Origin: Cyclobacterium lianum
GTDB lineage: Bacteria > Bacteroidota > Bacteroidia > Cytophagales > Cyclobacteriaceae
NCBI RefSeq assembly: GCF_900143075.1
Contig: NZ_FRCY01000009.1
Coordinates: 62,001-126,000, forward strand
Reading direction: 5' to 3'
Length of the DNA stretch: 64,000 nt
Positions 39,121 to 49,506 of the stretch are shown here, one piece after another; position 1 is the first letter of the stretch, and each line of letters begins with the position of its first letter. The translations under genes were made by a program, and so were the position numbers. The notes beneath the pieces are model-generated. The model was not told where the DNA came from. It did no database searches and saw only the letters and a list, made by a program, of their open reading frames with translations.

Positions 39121-39753
39121 ATGTCTGGAATAATAGGTAAGAAAATCGGAATGACTAGTATTTTTAGTGCCGATGGACGTAATGTCGCATGCACGTTAAT
39201 AGAAGCTGGTCCTTGCGTAGTGACGCAAGTAAAAAATGTAGAAACAGACGGGTACAACGCTGTACAGTTGGCTTACGGTGAGCGTAAAGAAAAGAATACG
39301 CCCAAACCGTTGATCGGTCACTTTAAAAAGGCCGGCACTACGCCAAAGCAGAAGGTTGTTGAATTCAGGGATTTCCGCGTGGAATTCGAAGGTCAGGTGG
39401 ACATGGGTAAAACTGTGATATCTGATCAGATTTTTGTAGAAGGTGACTTTGTTGATGCCATCGGTACCTCCAAGGGTAAAGGTTTCCAGGGGGTAGTCAA
39501 AAGACATGGCTTTGGCGGTGTAGGCGGTGCCACCCACGGGCAGCACAACAGGCAGCGTCACCCAGGTTCCATTGGCGCTTGTTCCTGGCCTTCCAGGGTT
39601 TTTAAGGGCATGAGAATGGCTGGTAGAACCGGAGGTAACAGGGTGAAAGTGCTCAACCTTCGGGTGCTGAAAATTTATCCTGAAAAGAACCTGCTTTTGG
39701 TAAGTGGTTCCATTCCGGGAGCCAAAAATTCTTTTGTGATTCTAGAGAAGTAA
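39121..39753 (+). CDS. rplC: 50S ribosomal protein L3
   Basis: 210 residues. It is an early 23S rRNA binder with a loop reaching the peptidyl-transferase centre. Signature [20 protein letters not shown] and [20 protein letters not shown] are present. It starts the rplC-rplD-rplW-rplB run behind its own promoter and is followed by rplD after one base. Confidence 0.98.
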   Translation: MSGIIGKKIGMTSIFSADGRNVACTLIEAGPCVVTQVKNVETDGYNAVQLAYGERKEKNTPKPLIGHFKKAGTTPKQKVVEFRDFRVEFEGQVDMGKTVISDQIFVEGDFVDAIGTSKGKGFQGVVKRHGFGGVGGATHGQHNRQRHPGSIGACSWPSRVFKGMRMAGRTGGNRVKVLNLRVLKIYPEKNLLLVSGSIPGAKNSFVILEK

Positions 39754-39754
39754 G

Positions 39755-40387
39755 ATGATGGAATTAGCAATATTAAAACAGACCGGTGAAGATACCGGAA
39801 GAAAAGTTACGCTTTCCGAGGAAATTTTCTCGGTTGAGCCTAACGACCATGCCATTTACCTTGATGTGAAACAATACCTGGCAAACAAAAGGCAGGGTAC
39901 ACATAAATCAAAGGAGAGAGCTGAAATATCCGGCTCTACCAAGAAGATCAAAAAACAGAAAGGTACCGGTGGCGCAAGAGCAGGTTCTATCAAGTCTCCT
40001 GTGTTCAGAGGTGGTGGAAGGGTGTTTGGTCCCAAGCCAAGAGACTACTCCTTTAAGTTAAATAAGAAATTGAAGCAACTGGCCAGGAAGTCTGCCCTGT
40101 CTTATAAGGCGAAAGACAATAGCCTGGTAATATTGGAAGATCTGGTTTTCGATGCACCCCGGACAAAAGATTACATCAAGTTGCTTTCCAACTTGTCGCT
40201 CTCCGATAAAAAGACGCTGCTGGTAGTAGGTGAAAACAACCAGAACGTTTACCTGTCTTCCAGGAACCTGCAGAAAGCAAAGGTCAGAAACGTAAATGAT
40301 CTGAATACCTATGAGCTTTTGGATGCGGATAGCCTGGTGTTTTGTGAAGGTGCATTGAGTAAATTAGAAACCCTTTTATCGAAATAA
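39755..40387 (+). CDS. rplD: 50S ribosomal protein L4
   Basis: 210 residues. Two ATG codons are adjacent (39755 and 39758); the family favours M-E-L, so the second may be used. The tunnel-lining loop is normal ([20 protein letters not shown], then [16 protein letters not shown]). In enterobacteria L4 also represses the S10 operon; whether it does so here is unknown. Confidence 0.97.
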   Translation: MMELAILKQTGEDTGRKVTLSEEIFSVEPNDHAIYLDVKQYLANKRQGTHKSKERAEISGSTKKIKKQKGTGGARAGSIKSPVFRGGGRVFGPKPRDYSFKLNKKLKQLARKSALSYKAKDNSLVILEDLVFDAPRTKDYIKLLSNLSLSDKKTLLVVGENNQNVYLSSRNLQKAKVRNVNDLNTYELLDADSLVFCEGALSKLETLLSK

Positions 40388-40391
40388 GATC

Positions 40392-40679
40392 ATGGAGATA
40401 TTAAAAAGACCTTTGATTACGGAAAAGATCTCAGCCATGAACGAACGTGGGGTCTATGGTTTTGTGGTGGAAAAGACCGCAAAAAAGCCACAGATCAAGC
40501 AGGCCGTAGAAAAAATGTACGGCGTAAAAGTCGTGGATGTACGTACCATGCGATACGCCGCCAAGAAAAAGACCAGGTACACCAAAGCTAAGATCGTTTC
40601 CGGCTACACGAATACCTTCAAAAAAGCGATAGTACAGGTAGCAGAAGGGGAAATTATTGATTTTTACGGTGAAATTTAA
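40392..40679 (+). CDS. rplW: 50S ribosomal protein L23
   Basis: 95 residues. It lies at the tunnel exit, where trigger factor and SRP dock. LKRPLITEKISAMNERGVYGF and VEKMYGVKVVDVRTMRY are typical. It sits 4 bases after rplD and 13 before rplB. Confidence 0.97.
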   Translation: MEILKRPLITEKISAMNERGVYGFVVEKTAKKPQIKQAVEKMYGVKVVDVRTMRYAAKKKTRYTKAKIVSGYTNTFKKAIVQVAEGEIIDFYGEI

Positions 40680-40692
40680 TTGAATCAAACCA

Positions 40693-41517
40693 ATGGCAGT
40701 TAAGAAATTAAAACCTGTAACCCCCGGTACCCGATTTAGGGTGGCTCCATCTTTTGATGAGATTACCACTTCCCAACCGGAGAAGAGCCTGCTGGCTCCT
40801 TTATCCAAGTCCGGAGGCAGGAACCATACTGGAAAAATGACCTCCAGGTATATCGGAGGTGGACATAAGAGAAGACTCAGGATCGTAGACTTTAAGAGAT
40901 TGAAGGAAGGCGTCCCTGCGGTTGTGAAAAGCATAGAGTACGATCCCAACCGGACCGCCAGAATTGCCTTGTTGTTTTACAAGGACGGCACAAAGACCTA
41001 CATGTTAGCTCCCGAGGGGCTGCAGGTTGGACAGACAGTGCTTTGTGGCGAAAATGCCGCTCCTGAAGTCGGCAATACCTTATTTTTAAAGGACATCCCT
41101 TTAGGTACGATCATTCATAATATTGAATTGAAGCCCGGTAAGGGTGGTGCCATGGCCCGTAGCGCAGGCGGATACGCCCAATTGCTGGCCAGAGAGGGTA
41201 AATATGTGACCATCAAATTGCCTTCCGGGGAGATGAGGATGGTATTGGGTACTTGTAAAGCAACCATCGGTACCGTATCGAATGGAGAACACATGAACGT
41301 GGTATTGGGTAAGGCCGGCCGCAAGCGTTGGCTGGGCAGAAGACCCAGAACCAGAGGTGTAGCCATGAACCCTGTAGATCACCCCATGGGTGGTGGCGAA
41401 GGTCGTTCTTCGGGTGGGCATCCCAGGTCCAGGACAGGCTTGCTGGCCAAGGGTAAAAAGACCCGTTCGCCTAAGAAGTATTCCAATAAATTTATCATCA
41501 GCAGAAGATCTAAATAA
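40693..41517 (+). CDS. rplB: 50S ribosomal protein L2
   Basis: 274 residues. It is needed for subunit association and peptidyl transfer. [51 protein letters not shown] and the C-terminal [20 protein letters not shown], including its conserved His, are all present. Confidence 0.98.
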   Translation: MAVKKLKPVTPGTRFRVAPSFDEITTSQPEKSLLAPLSKSGGRNHTGKMTSRYIGGGHKRRLRIVDFKRLKEGVPAVVKSIEYDPNRTARIALLFYKDGTKTYMLAPEGLQVGQTVLCGENAAPEVGNTLFLKDIPLGTIIHNIELKPGKGGAMARSAGGYAQLLAREGKYVTIKLPSGEMRMVLGTCKATIGTVSNGEHMNVVLGKAGRKRWLGRRPRTRGVAMNPVDHPMGGGEGRSSGGHPRSRTGLLAKGKKTRSPKKYSNKFIISRRSK

Positions 41518-41519
41518 AC

Positions 41520-41798
41520 ATGGCACGTTCATTAAAAAAAGGCCCTTATATAGAACATCATTTGGCAAAGAAAGTGGATGTGATGAACGATTCCGGAAAG
41601 AAATCCGTAATCAAGACCTGGTCCAGGAGATCGATGATCTCTCCGGACTTTGTGGGACACACCTTTGCAGTGCATAATGGAAACAAATTTATCCCTGTAT
41701 TTGTGACGGACAATATGGTCGGTCACAAGCTGGGTGAATTTGCACCTACCAGAAATTTCCGTGGACACATTGCCAAAAAAGATAAAGGAAAGAGATAA
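41520..41798 (+). CDS. rpsS: 30S ribosomal protein S19
   Basis: 92 residues. It pairs with S13 in the 30S head. [38 protein letters not shown] and [15 protein letters not shown] match the family. It begins 2 bases after rplB and ends 2 before rplV. Confidence 0.98.
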   Translation: MARSLKKGPYIEHHLAKKVDVMNDSGKKSVIKTWSRRSMISPDFVGHTFAVHNGNKFIPVFVTDNMVGHKLGEFAPTRNFRGHIAKKDKGKR

Positions 41799-41800
41799 TC

Positions 41801-42190
41801 ATGGAAGCAATCGCAAAATTAAAAAATGTTCCTACCTCTCCCAGAAAAATGCGTCTGGTTGCGGATCTGGTAAGGGGTAAAAAAGTAGGCCAGGCACTGA
41901 GTATCCTGAAATATACGCCTAACCATGGCGCCATTAGATTGGAAAAGTTGTTGTTATCAGCTATCGCCAACTGGCAGGCAAAAAACCCTGATGAGAAACT
42001 GGAAGAAGCTGAATTGTACGTAAAAACCATCGCCGTCGATGGTGGCAGGATGTTGAAAAGGCTTCGACCTGCACCCCAGGGTAGGGCCCATAGGATCCGT
42101 AAAAGATCAAATCATGTAACGCTTATCGTAGACTCTCTTGCTGAGGACGTTACCGCTGATATTGTTGAATCAAACGAAAATGAAGACTAA
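41801..42190 (+). CDS. rplV: 50S ribosomal protein L22
   Basis: 129 residues. Its long hairpin lines the exit tunnel. Conserved [20 protein letters not shown] and [20 protein letters not shown] are present. A short acidic tail (VESNENED) follows the core. Confidence 0.98.
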   Translation: MEAIAKLKNVPTSPRKMRLVADLVRGKKVGQALSILKYTPNHGAIRLEKLLLSAIANWQAKNPDEKLEEAELYVKTIAVDGGRMLKRLRPAPQGRAHRIRKRSNHVTLIVDSLAEDVTADIVESNENED

Positions 42191-42193
42191 AAT

Positions 42194-42931
42194 ATGGGAC
42201 AAAAAGTAAACCCAATTGGTTTAAGGCTTGGTATCATTAAGGGTTGGGACTCTAACTGGTATGGTGGACGGGATTTCGCTGATAAGCTTTATGAAGACCA
42301 GAATATCAGAAAGTATGTTTTTGCCAGGATCCCTAAAGGGGGCATTTCCAAGGTAATTATTGAAAGGACGCTGAAGAGAATAACCCTTACCATCCAGACG
42401 GCCCGCCCCGGAGTGGTTATTGGTAAAGGTGGTTCTGAAGTAGATAAACTCAGAGAAGAGTTAAAGAAGCTCACCAATAAGGATGTACAGATCAATATTT
42501 TTGAGATCAAACGTCCGGAGCTGGATGCAAAGCTGGTAGGAGAATCCATAGCACAGCAGTTGGAAGCGAGGATTTCCTTCCGAAGGGCCATGAAGCAATC
42601 CATAGCCGCTACCATGAGGGTAGGTGCAGAAGGGATCAAGGTCAAGCTTTCAGGAAGACTTGGTGGCGCAGAAATGGCAAGGTCTGAGATGTATAAAGAA
42701 GGAAGGATACCTTTGCATACCATCCGTGCCGATGTAGACTATGCCTTGTCAGAGGCACAAACGGTGTATGGTAAAATTGGTATCAAGGTTTGGATCTTCA
42801 AGGGTGAAGTTTATGGGAAGAGAGATCTTTCTCCTAATCTAAGCAGCGGCAGCGATGCCAAAGGCAATGCGCCAGCTGGAAACAGGAGAAGGAGAGAAGG
42901 TGGACCCAAGAGAAGAAAAAGAAACAACTAA
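42194..42931 (+). CDS. rpsC: 30S ribosomal protein S3
   Basis: 245 residues. It guards the mRNA entry channel. The KH domain ([20 protein letters not shown]) and the C-terminal domain ([36 protein letters not shown]) are clear. A basic tail of about 30 residues ([17 protein letters not shown]) extends past the core. Confidence 0.98.
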   Translation: MGQKVNPIGLRLGIIKGWDSNWYGGRDFADKLYEDQNIRKYVFARIPKGGISKVIIERTLKRITLTIQTARPGVVIGKGGSEVDKLREELKKLTNKDVQINIFEIKRPELDAKLVGESIAQQLEARISFRRAMKQSIAATMRVGAEGIKVKLSGRLGGAEMARSEMYKEGRIPLHTIRADVDYALSEAQTVYGKIGIKVWIFKGEVYGKRDLSPNLSSGSDAKGNAPAGNRRRREGGPKRRKRNN

Positions 42932-42951
42932 ACATCTTTAACTGAGCAATC

Positions 42952-43374
42952 ATGTTACAGCCAAGAAGAACGAAATTTAGAAAGATGCACAAGGGGAGGA
43001 TCAAGGGAATAGCCCAGAGGGGCCATACCCTGGCCTTTGGCAATTTTGGAATCAAATCCCTTGAGCCTGGATGGATCACCTCCCGACAAATAGAAGCTGC
43101 CCGTATTGCCATGACGAGAGCCATGAAACGGGAAGGGCAGGTTTGGATCCGTATTTTTCCAGATAAGCCGATCACCAAGAAGCCCGCAGAGGTAAGGATG
43201 GGTAAAGGTAAAGGAGCTCCCGAATACTGGGTAGCTGTAATCAAGCCGGGAACAATCCTTTTCGAGGCTACAGGTGTACCTGTAGAAGTAGCTCAGGAAG
43301 CGTTGAGATTAGCCCAACAGAAACTTCCTGTAAGTACCAAGTTTGTTGTACGTAGAGATTACGTTGGATCATAA
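42952..43374 (+). CDS. rplP: 50S ribosomal protein L16
   Basis: 140 residues. It sits near the A-site tRNA and is needed late in 50S assembly. Signature [35 protein letters not shown] and [19 protein letters not shown] are present. Confidence 0.98.
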   Translation: MLQPRRTKFRKMHKGRIKGIAQRGHTLAFGNFGIKSLEPGWITSRQIEAARIAMTRAMKREGQVWIRIFPDKPITKKPAEVRMGKGKGAPEYWVAVIKPGTILFEATGVPVEVAQEALRLAQQKLPVSTKFVVRRDYVGS

Positions 43375-43378
43375 AGCA

Positions 43379-43573
43379 ATGAAAAATTCAGAAATCAACG
43401 CTCTTTCGGAGAGCGAAATCACAGCACGCATCGCTGCGGAAAAGGAGAACCTGACAAAACTGCGTTTTGCGCATGCAATCTCTCCTATAGAAAATCCTAA
43501 TAGAATCAAAGAATCAAGGCGTTTGGTCGCAAGGTTGAAGACTTTTTTACGAGCCAAACAACTAGCTAAATAA
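43379..43573 (+). CDS. rpmC: 50S ribosomal protein L29
   Basis: 64 residues from the ATG at 43379; an in-frame upstream ATG lies inside rplP and is out of register with the family. A two-helix protein at the tunnel exit next to L23. The segment [20 protein letters not shown] and [18 protein letters not shown] is typical. Confidence 0.96.
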   Translation: MKNSEINALSESEITARIAAEKENLTKLRFAHAISPIENPNRIKESRRLVARLKTFLRAKQLAK

Positions 43574-43581
43574 CAAAGAAA

Positions 43582-43845
43582 ATGGCTACTACAGAAAGAA
43601 ACCTTCGTAAAGAAAGAATAGGTAAGGTAGTTAGCAACAAGATGGATAAGTCCATTACCGTAGCTGTGGAGAGAAGAGTAAAACATCCCATGTACGGTAA
43701 ATTTGTTGGTAAGACTACCAAATTTACGGCTCATGACGAAAACAATGATTGTAACCCGGGCGACCTGGTTAAGATCAGTGAGACGCGTCCGCTGAGTAAG
43801 AATAAACGTTGGAGATTGGTCGAAATAATAGAAAGGGCGTTATAA
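43582..43845 (+). CDS. rpsQ: 30S ribosomal protein S17
   Basis: 87 residues, OB-fold. It binds the 5' domain of 16S r[33 protein letters not shown] and [18 protein letters not shown] are characteristic. Confidence 0.97.
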   Translation: MATTERNLRKERIGKVVSNKMDKSITVAVERRVKHPMYGKFVGKTTKFTAHDENNDCNPGDLVKISETRPLSKNKRWRLVEIIERAL

Positions 43846-43848
43846 ATC

Positions 43849-44217
43849 ATGATACAGCAAGAATCCAGATTAAGCGTAGCGGACAACTCAGGTGCCAAAG
43901 AGGTGCTTGTCATCCGCGTTTTAGGGGGTACCAAAAGAAGGTATGCCTCTATTGGAGACAAGGTTGTCGTGAGTGTTAAATCGGCCATTTCGTCCAGTAA
44001 CATGAAAAAAGGCACTGTTTCCAAGGCAGTAATAGTAAGAACCAGAAAAGAGGTCCGTAGAAAAGACGGTTCATACATCCGGTTTGAAGATAATGCGGCC
44101 GTACTTTTGAACAACAACGATGAACCCAGAGGTACCCGTATTTTTGGCCCTGTGGCCCGGGAACTGAGGGAGAAGCAGTTTATGAAAATTGTATCACTGG
44201 CCCCTGAAGTATTGTAA
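43849..44217 (+). CDS. rplN: 50S ribosomal protein L14
   Basis: 122 residues. It forms part of the inter-subunit bridge and the docking site of the silencing factor Rsf[41 protein letters not shown] and [20 protein letters not shown] are present. Confidence 0.98.
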   Translation: MIQQESRLSVADNSGAKEVLVIRVLGGTKRRYASIGDKVVVSVKSAISSSNMKKGTVSKAVIVRTRKEVRRKDGSYIRFEDNAAVLLNNNDEPRGTRIFGPVARELREKQFMKIVSLAPEVL

Positions 44218-44219
44218 AC

Positions 44220-44564
44220 ATGGAAAGAAAATTTAACAAGCAACCTAAATTGCATATCAAATCCGGCGATACCGTATTGGTAATTTCCGGTGATGATAAA
44301 GGCAAAAAAGGGAAAATCCTTTCTGTTGATCAGGCCAAAAGAAGGGCGATCGTGGAAGGGCTGAATATGGTAACCAAGCATGTGAAACCTACTGCAAACT
44401 CACCTCAGGGAGGAATTGAGAAAAAGGAGGCGCCCATACACATCAGTAATCTGAAATTGGTAGATCCCAAAACCGGTGAAGCTACCAGGATCGGCAGAAA
44501 GAAAAACGAAGACGGAAAGTTAGTAAGGTATTCTAAGAAAACCGGGGAGGTGATCAATGGCTAA
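44220..44564 (+). CDS. rplX: 50S ribosomal protein L24
   Basis: 114 residues with the KOW motif ([19 protein letters not shown]) and the family segment [13 protein letters not shown]. It starts assembly of the large subunit. Its 3' end overlaps the rplE start by eight bases, suggesting translational coupling. Confidence 0.97.
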   Translation: MERKFNKQPKLHIKSGDTVLVISGDDKGKKGKILSVDQAKRRAIVEGLNMVTKHVKPTANSPQGGIEKKEAPIHISNLKLVDPKTGEATRIGRKKNEDGKLVRYSKKTGEVING

Positions 44565-45117
44565 ACCTAGATTAAAAGAAAAATTCGATAAAGAAATCAC
44601 TTCTGAATTGAAAGAAAAGTTTCAATTCTCCAGTGTCATGCAGGTGCCCAAACTTACCAAGATTGTGTTGAACAAGGGTATTGGCGCGGCCGTAGCGGAT
44701 AAGAAGCTGGTAGACCAGGGAGTGGAAGAGCTGTCCATGATTACCGGACAGCGTGCCGTGGCTACCAAGGCCAAGAATTCCATATCTAACTTTAAGTTAA
44801 GAGATGGCATGCCGATTGGTGCTAAAGTTACGCTGAGAGGTGACCGCATGTATGAATTTCTGGACAGGCTGGTCAGTATTGCACTGCCTAGGGTAAGGGA
44901 TTTCAAGGGGATTTCTGACAAGGGTTTTGACGGTCGGGGTAACTATACTTTGGGCGTCACCGAGCAGATAATATTTCCGGAGATCAGTATTGACAAGGTG
45001 AACAGGATATCCGGTATGGACATTACCCTGGTGACCAGTACCAATAGTGATGAGGAAGCATATGCTTTGCTGAAATCACTGGGACTGCCTTTCGTGAATA
45101 AAAATAAAGAAGAATAG
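44557..45117 (+). CDS. rplE: 50S ribosomal protein L5
   Basis: 186 residues. It binds 5S rRNA and contacts S13 across the subunits. [52 protein letters not shown] and [20 protein letters not shown] are standard. Confidence 0.98.
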   Translation: MAKPRLKEKFDKEITSELKEKFQFSSVMQVPKLTKIVLNKGIGAAVADKKLVDQGVEELSMITGQRAVATKAKNSISNFKLRDGMPIGAKVTLRGDRMYEFLDRLVSIALPRVRDFKGISDKGFDGRGNYTLGVTEQIIFPEISIDKVNRISGMDITLVTSTNSDEEAYALLKSLGLPFVNKNKEE

Positions 45118-45119
45118 TA

Positions 45120-45389
45120 ATGGCAAGAGAATCGATAATAGCCCGAGAGAAAAAGAGAGAGCGCATGGTAGCTAAATATGCCAAGAAACGCGCTGAACTA
45201 AAAGCTGCCGGTGATTATGAAGCACTGGACAAGCTTCCCAAAAATGCTTCTCCGGTGAGGCTTCATAACCGATGTAAGCTTACCGGCAGACCAAAAGGAT
45301 ACATGAGAAAATTCGGTATCAACCGGGTGACTTTCAGAGAGATGGCTTCAGCAGGTAAAATTCCGGGTGTGACCAAGTCTAGCTGGTAA
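45120..45389 (+). CDS. rpsN: 30S ribosomal protein S14 (zinc-free long form)
   Basis: 89 residues. The zinc-ribbon cysteines of the short form are absent; instead it is the longer C-minus type. [20 protein letters not shown] and [18 protein letters not shown] are conserved. It is the last gene before an 83-base gap and a promoter-like box. Confidence 0.97.
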   Translation: MARESIIAREKKRERMVAKYAKKRAELKAAGDYEALDKLPKNASPVRLHNRCKLTGRPKGYMRKFGINRVTFREMASAGKIPGVTKSSW

Positions 45390-45426
45390 AAATTATATAA
45401 TAGTTTTTATTCTAATTTTCATTGTG

Positions 45427-45434
45427 TAACTTTG
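45427..45434 (+). promoter_or_regulatory. Possible internal promoter before rpsH (-7 box)
   Basis: TAACTTTG matches TAnnTTTG exactly, followed by GCA as at the other ribosomal promoters. The -33 position is TTT instead of TTG. It is 38 bases before rpsH, in the only gap of the rplC-rpmD run. Confidence 0.55.
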
Positions 45435-45472
45435 CAGGCCCATTAGGGTTTTGCAGTTAGACTAATACAAAT

Positions 45473-45868
45473 ATGACTGATCCAATAGCTGATTATCTAA
45501 CCAGGCTGAGGAATGCCATAAAGGCCTCTCACCGGATAGTAGAAATACCTGCTTCCAATATGAAAAAAGAACTTACAAAAGTTCTTTTTGATAAAGGTTA
45601 CATACAAAATTACAAATTTGTTGAAGATGGCCCACAGGGCACCATCAAGATTGCGTTGAAATACAATCCACATACAAAGGAAAATGCAATCGTCAACCTT
45701 TCCCGTATTAGTAAGCCAGGTTTGAGAAAATATGCAGGCAAAGACTCCCTTCCGAGAGTAATCAACGGTCTGGGGATTGCCATAATTTCCACCTCTAAGG
45801 GGGTGATGACTGACAAAGAAGCCCGTGTCGAAGGCGTGGGTGGAGAAGTGCTTTGTTACGTTTATTAA
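45473..45868 (+). CDS. rpsH: 30S ribosomal protein S8
   Basis: 131 residues. It binds the central domain of 16S rRNA and in E. coli represses the spc operon. [38 protein letters not shown] and the C-terminal GGEVLCYVY are present. Confidence 0.98.
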   Translation: MTDPIADYLTRLRNAIKASHRIVEIPASNMKKELTKVLFDKGYIQNYKFVEDGPQGTIKIALKYNPHTKENAIVNLSRISKPGLRKYAGKDSLPRVINGLGIAIISTSKGVMTDKEARVEGVGGEVLCYVY

Positions 45869-45877
45869 TAAATTGAT

Positions 45878-46435
45878 ATGTCTAGAATAGGTAAAAAACC
45901 GATAAATATACCCGCGGGTGTGACTGTAGACGTTTCTGATCACAATCAGGTAACTGTTAAAGGTCCCAAAGGTACACTGGTACAGGAGGTAGATCCTGAT
46001 ATATCAGTAAAAGTTGAAGACAATCAGGTGGTGTTAGTAAGACCTACTGATTCTAAACGTCATAAATCTCTTCATGGACTTTTTCGTTCTCTGGTCAACA
46101 ATATGGTTACCGGCGTACATGAAGGATACAAAAAAGAGCTTGAGCTTGTAGGTGTAGGTTATAAGGCCACCAACCAGGGCCAGGTTCTGGAGCTTTCTCT
46201 GGGGTACTCTCACAATATCTTTTTTATGGTACCAGAGGAAATAGGGGTCAAAACCGAAACTCCCAAAGGTAAAAATCCAATGATTTCCTTGGAAGGTATC
46301 AATAAGGAATTGATCGGTCAGGTTGCTGCAAAGATCAAATCCTTGCGTAAAGTTGAGCCTTTCAAAGGTAAGGGTGTACGATTTGCGGGAGAGCATATTA
46401 GACGTAAAGCTGGTAAAACTGCTGCTAAAAAATAA
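45878..46435 (+). CDS. rplF: 50S ribosomal protein L6
   Basis: 185 residues, two related domains. It lies near the sarcin-ricin loop. SRIGKKPINIPAGVTVDVSD, YKKELELVGVGYKATNQGQV and the C-terminal RKVEPFKGKGVRFAGEHIRR are typical. Confidence 0.98.
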   Translation: MSRIGKKPINIPAGVTVDVSDHNQVTVKGPKGTLVQEVDPDISVKVEDNQVVLVRPTDSKRHKSLHGLFRSLVNNMVTGVHEGYKKELELVGVGYKATNQGQVLELSLGYSHNIFFMVPEEIGVKTETPKGKNPMISLEGINKELIGQVAAKIKSLRKVEPFKGKGVRFAGEHIRRKAGKTAAKK

Positions 46436-46442
46436 TTAGAAG

Positions 46443-46793
46443 ATGGCGTTTAAGAAAAAAACAAGAAGACTGAGAATAAAGAAGGGCATCAGGAGAAGAA
46501 TTTCCGGTACCGATGCCAGGCCAAGACTTTCTGTATTCAAGAGCAATACAGGAATATACGCACAGTTGGTCGACGATCTGAAAGGTCAGACACTGGCGGC
46601 CGCTTCTTCAAAGGAATTGGGTTCCACAAAAAATATCAATATATCTGTCTCTAAGGAAGTTGGTAAGAAACTCGCAGAGAAAGCCGTAGCCAACGGATTG
46701 AATGAAGTTGTGTTTGATAGAAGCGGCTATCTTTATCATGGAAATGTAAAAGCTTTGGCGGATGGAGCCAGAGAAGGAGGCCTTAAATTTTAA
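46443..46793 (+). CDS. rplR: 50S ribosomal protein L18
   Basis: 116 residues. It binds 5S rRNA with L5 and L25. [39 protein letters not shown] and [20 protein letters not shown] (with GAREGGLKF) are standard. Confidence 0.98.
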   Translation: MAFKKKTRRLRIKKGIRRRISGTDARPRLSVFKSNTGIYAQLVDDLKGQTLAAASSKELGSTKNINISVSKEVGKKLAEKAVANGLNEVVFDRSGYLYHGNVKALADGAREGGLKF

Positions 46794-46798
46794 GCATT

Positions 46799-47317
46799 AT
46801 GAGCCAAACAAGCAAAAAACCCATTCGGGCTACAGATACAGAATTAAGTGAAAAAGTAGTTGCCATTAACAGGGTAGCGAAAGTAGTGAAAGGTGGACGA
46901 AGGTTCTCTTTCTCAGCGATAGTGGTAGTAGGAGACGGAAAAGGAGTAGTTGGTTTTGGCCTGGGCAAGGCCAATGAGGTCACCGATGCGATCACAAAAG
47001 GTGTGGAAGATGCCAAGAAAAACCTTATTCAGGTACCCCTGCTTAAAGGTACTATTCCTCACGAACAGCTTGGTAAGTATGGTGGAGGTCTTGTCTTGAT
47101 CAAGCCTGCCGCACCTGGTACAGGTGTGTTGGCCGGAGGTGCAATGCGTGCCGTTTTGGAAAGCGCCGGATATACCGATATCCTCGCAAAATCGAAAGGT
47201 TCGTCTAACCCTCACAATGTGGTAAAAGCGACCATAGATGCGCTGGTTAACCTCAGGGACGCCATTGCTGTATCACAGCAAAGAAGGGTGAAATTATCTA
47301 AAGTTTTTAATGGTTAA
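46799..47317 (+). CDS. rpsE: 30S ribosomal protein S5
   Basis: 172 residues. It helps decoding fidelity and mRNA unwinding. Conserved [40 protein letters not shown] and [20 protein letters not shown] are present. Four bases separate it from the rpmD start. Confidence 0.98.
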   Translation: MSQTSKKPIRATDTELSEKVVAINRVAKVVKGGRRFSFSAIVVVGDGKGVVGFGLGKANEVTDAITKGVEDAKKNLIQVPLLKGTIPHEQLGKYGGGLVLIKPAAPGTGVLAGGAMRAVLESAGYTDILAKSKGSSNPHNVVKATIDALVNLRDAIAVSQQRRVKLSKVFNG

Positions 47318-47321
47318 TAAG

Positions 47322-47501
47322 ATGGCTAAGGTTAAAGTTACTCAAATCAGAAGCATAATTAAGCGTCCTAAAAACCAAAAAGCTACCATTGCTGCCTTGG
47401 GATTAGGTAAGATCAATAAGTCTGTAGAGGTAGAAAATACCCCTCAGATGCAGGGAATGATCAGAAAAATCAGCCATTTAGTAACGGTTCAGGACGCTTA
47501 A
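47322..47501 (+). CDS. rpmD: 50S ribosomal protein L30
   Basis: 59 residues from the ATG at 47322; an earlier in-frame ATG lies inside rpsE. The family core VTQIRSIIKRPKNQKATIAA and LGLGKINKSVEVENTPQMQG is clear. Unlike most spc operons, rplO does not follow at once: 236 bases intervene. Confidence 0.96.
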   Translation: MAKVKVTQIRSIIKRPKNQKATIAALGLGKINKSVEVENTPQMQGMIRKISHLVTVQDA

Positions 47502-47737
47502 GGTAATGGGAAGCGAGGCGCACTTTATGTTCGCTGTAAAATATTCGTACGATGGAATGCCGCATGTCTCCTAGCTCAGTCAGGGAGCGATAAGCATGCC
47601 GGATTTTATCAGACAGTTAAGAAACAACTATAAACCGATGAAATCGACACGATCAAAAATATCATTAAACGCACAGTGCAATGAATATTTTAACCGTCAA
47701 AGATTCCATGTGGCCGTTTAAAGACAATTATATACAA
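47502..47737 (+). other. Unexplained 236-base gap between rpmD and rplO
   Basis: No credible gene is seen; a 22-codon frame starts at 47506. Nested repeats could fold: GCATG (47562-47566) with CATGC (47595-47599), and inside it CTCC with GGAG. The stretch CTAGCTCAGTCAGGGAGC (47571-47588) looks like a tRNA D arm (GCTC/GAGC stem). A further GATAA/TTATC pair (47589-47610) follows. The rest of a tRNA is not recognisable. Confidence 0.45.
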
Positions 47738-48184
47738 ATGAAATTACATACACTAAAGCCAGCCGAAGGTTCTATCAGGAACAGAAAAAGGATCGGTAGG
47801 GGCCAGGGCTCCGGCAGGGGAGGCACATCCACAAGGGGGCACAAAGGTGCCAAGTCCAGATCCGGTTACAAAACCAAATTAGGTTTTGAGGGTGGTCAGA
47901 TGCCTTTGCAACGCAGGGTGCCCAAATTTGGTTTTACCAATCACAATAAGGTGACGTATCAGGCAATCAACCTGGATACAATTCAGGAATTGGCCGACAA
48001 CCTGAAGATAGACACCGTAGATTTTGCTGTTTTAAAGCAAAATGGCCTTGTTTCCAAAAAAGATCTTGTAAAAGTGCTTGGAAGGGGCGAACTTACATCT
48101 AAAGTAAATGTAAGTGCCCACAGCTTCTCCGCTACTGCCATTGCAGCGATTGAAAAGGTTGGAGGATCTGCAAATAAGATTTGA
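47738..48184 (+). CDS. rplO: 50S ribosomal protein L15
   Basis: 148 residues from the ATG at 47738 (MKLHTLKPAEGS), which is where the family starts; the frame is open 19 codons further up, but that part has no family resemblance. RGQGSGRGGTSTRGHKGAKS and PLQRRVPKFGFTNHNK are typical. It precedes secY by 3 bases. Confidence 0.96.
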   Translation: MKLHTLKPAEGSIRNRKRIGRGQGSGRGGTSTRGHKGAKSRSGYKTKLGFEGGQMPLQRRVPKFGFTNHNKVTYQAINLDTIQELADNLKIDTVDFAVLKQNGLVSKKDLVKVLGRGELTSKVNVSAHSFSATAIAAIEKVGGSANKI

Positions 48185-48187
48185 TAC

Positions 48188-49504
48188 ATGAAAAAGTTTA
48201 TCACAACAGTAAGGAACATCTTTTCGATAGAGGATTTGAGAATCCGGATAATGAATACGATAGGTTTGCTTATCGTATTCAGAATTGGATCTTTTGTGGT
48301 CCTTCCCGGTGTTGATCCGAGTCGTCTTGGTGAAGCCGCCTCCGGTATTTTCGGATTGATAGATACCTTTCTTGGCGGTTCTTTCAGTAGGGCTTCCATA
48401 TTTGGGCTTGGAATCATGCCCTATATTTCTGCTTCAATTGTACTGCAATTGTTGACTGTTGGGGTACCTTATTTCCAGAAATTACAAAAAGAAGGCGAGT
48501 CCGGGCGTAAGAGAATCAATCAGATCACCCGTGTTTTGACCATATTGATCACCTTCGCACAAGGGATTGGCTACATCACCGCCACCATCCCTGATGAAGC
48601 CATTCTGATCGATAAAACCCTATTTATGGTGTCAGCCCTGGTATTGCTGACATCAGGAACCATGTTCTGTATGTGGATTGGAGAGAAAATTACCGAAAAG
48701 GGAATCGGTAATGGTATCTCCATGCTCATCATGATCGGTATCATTTCAGCCTTGCCAGGTGCGATTATTTCGGAAAGTCTGTCTAAAGGTGGCGGAGGTA
48801 TTCTGCTGCTGATCCTGGAAGCAGTGATTTTATTCTTCGTGGTTGTGGGCGTCGTTGCGTTGACCGAAGCGGTGAGAAGGATCCCGGTACAGTATGCCAA
48901 GCAGGTAGTGGGCGGTAAAGTGTATGGCGGACAACGCCAGTACATACCCATTAAGGTGAATGCATCTGGTGTTATGCCCATTATATTTGCACAGTCACTG
49001 ATGTTTCTTCCTGCCCTGATCGCACAGATCTGGGCCGATTCAAGTGATATAGCCGCGTACATTGGCACCACTTTCAGTGACTTTACCTCCTGGCAGTACA
49101 ATTTGGTTTTCGCATTGATGATCATATTGTTTACCTTTTTCTACACCGCTATCACGGTTAACCCGGAGCAAATAGCGGAAGACATGAAAAGAAACGGTGG
49201 TTTTGTTCCTGGCATCAAACCTGGTGCACCCACTGCTGAATTTATTGACAATATCATTTCAAGGATCACGTTGCCAGGCTCAATTTTGCTTGCGCTTGTT
49301 GCGATCATGCCGGCCTTTGCAATAATTGCCGGAGTAAGCAGCGAATTTGCGCAATTTTACGGCGGTACATCCCTGTTGATTATGGTGGGGGTTATCCTTG
49401 ACACATTGAGGCAGATAGAGAGCTACTTGTTGATGAGGCATTACGAGGGCATGATGAAAAGTGGGAATATGAAAAATGATCCTTCTAGTTACGCTGTAGC
49501 TTAA
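48188..49504 (+). CDS. secY: Preprotein translocase subunit SecY
   Basis: 438 residues with ten predicted membrane helices. It is the channel of the SecYEG complex in the cytoplasmic membrane. The plug/TM2 region (GIMPYISASIVLQLLTVGVP), EKGIGNGISMLIMIGI, the cytosolic loop RRIPVQYAKQVVGGKVYGGQ and the C-terminal cytosolic loop IKPGAPTAEFIDNIISRITL fit the family. It follows rplO as in nearly all bacteria. Confidence 0.98.
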   Translation: MKKFITTVRNIFSIEDLRIRIMNTIGLLIVFRIGSFVVLPGVDPSRLGEAASGIFGLIDTFLGGSFSRASIFGLGIMPYISASIVLQLLTVGVPYFQKLQKEGESGRKRINQITRVLTILITFAQGIGYITATIPDEAILIDKTLFMVSALVLLTSGTMFCMWIGEKITEKGIGNGISMLIMIGIISALPGAIISESLSKGGGGILLLILEAVILFFVVVGVVALTEAVRRIPVQYAKQVVGGKVYGGQRQYIPIKVNASGVMPIIFAQSLMFLPALIAQIWADSSDIAAYIGTTFSDFTSWQYNLVFALMIILFTFFYTAITVNPEQIAEDMKRNGGFVPGIKPGAPTAEFIDNIISRITLPGSILLALVAIMPAFAIIAGVSSEFAQFYGGTSLLIMVGVILDTLRQIESYLLMRHYEGMMKSGNMKNDPSSYAVA

Positions 49505-49506
49505 AT

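Noticed and set aside
47571-47610. A complete tRNA gene in the rpmD-rplO gap
   Set aside because: Only a D-arm-like segment is present; acceptor pairing, a proper anticodon stem and a T arm are missing.
47681-47737. A longer N-terminus for rplO
   Set aside because: The 19 extra residues do not resemble L15, whose family begins at the ATG at 47738.
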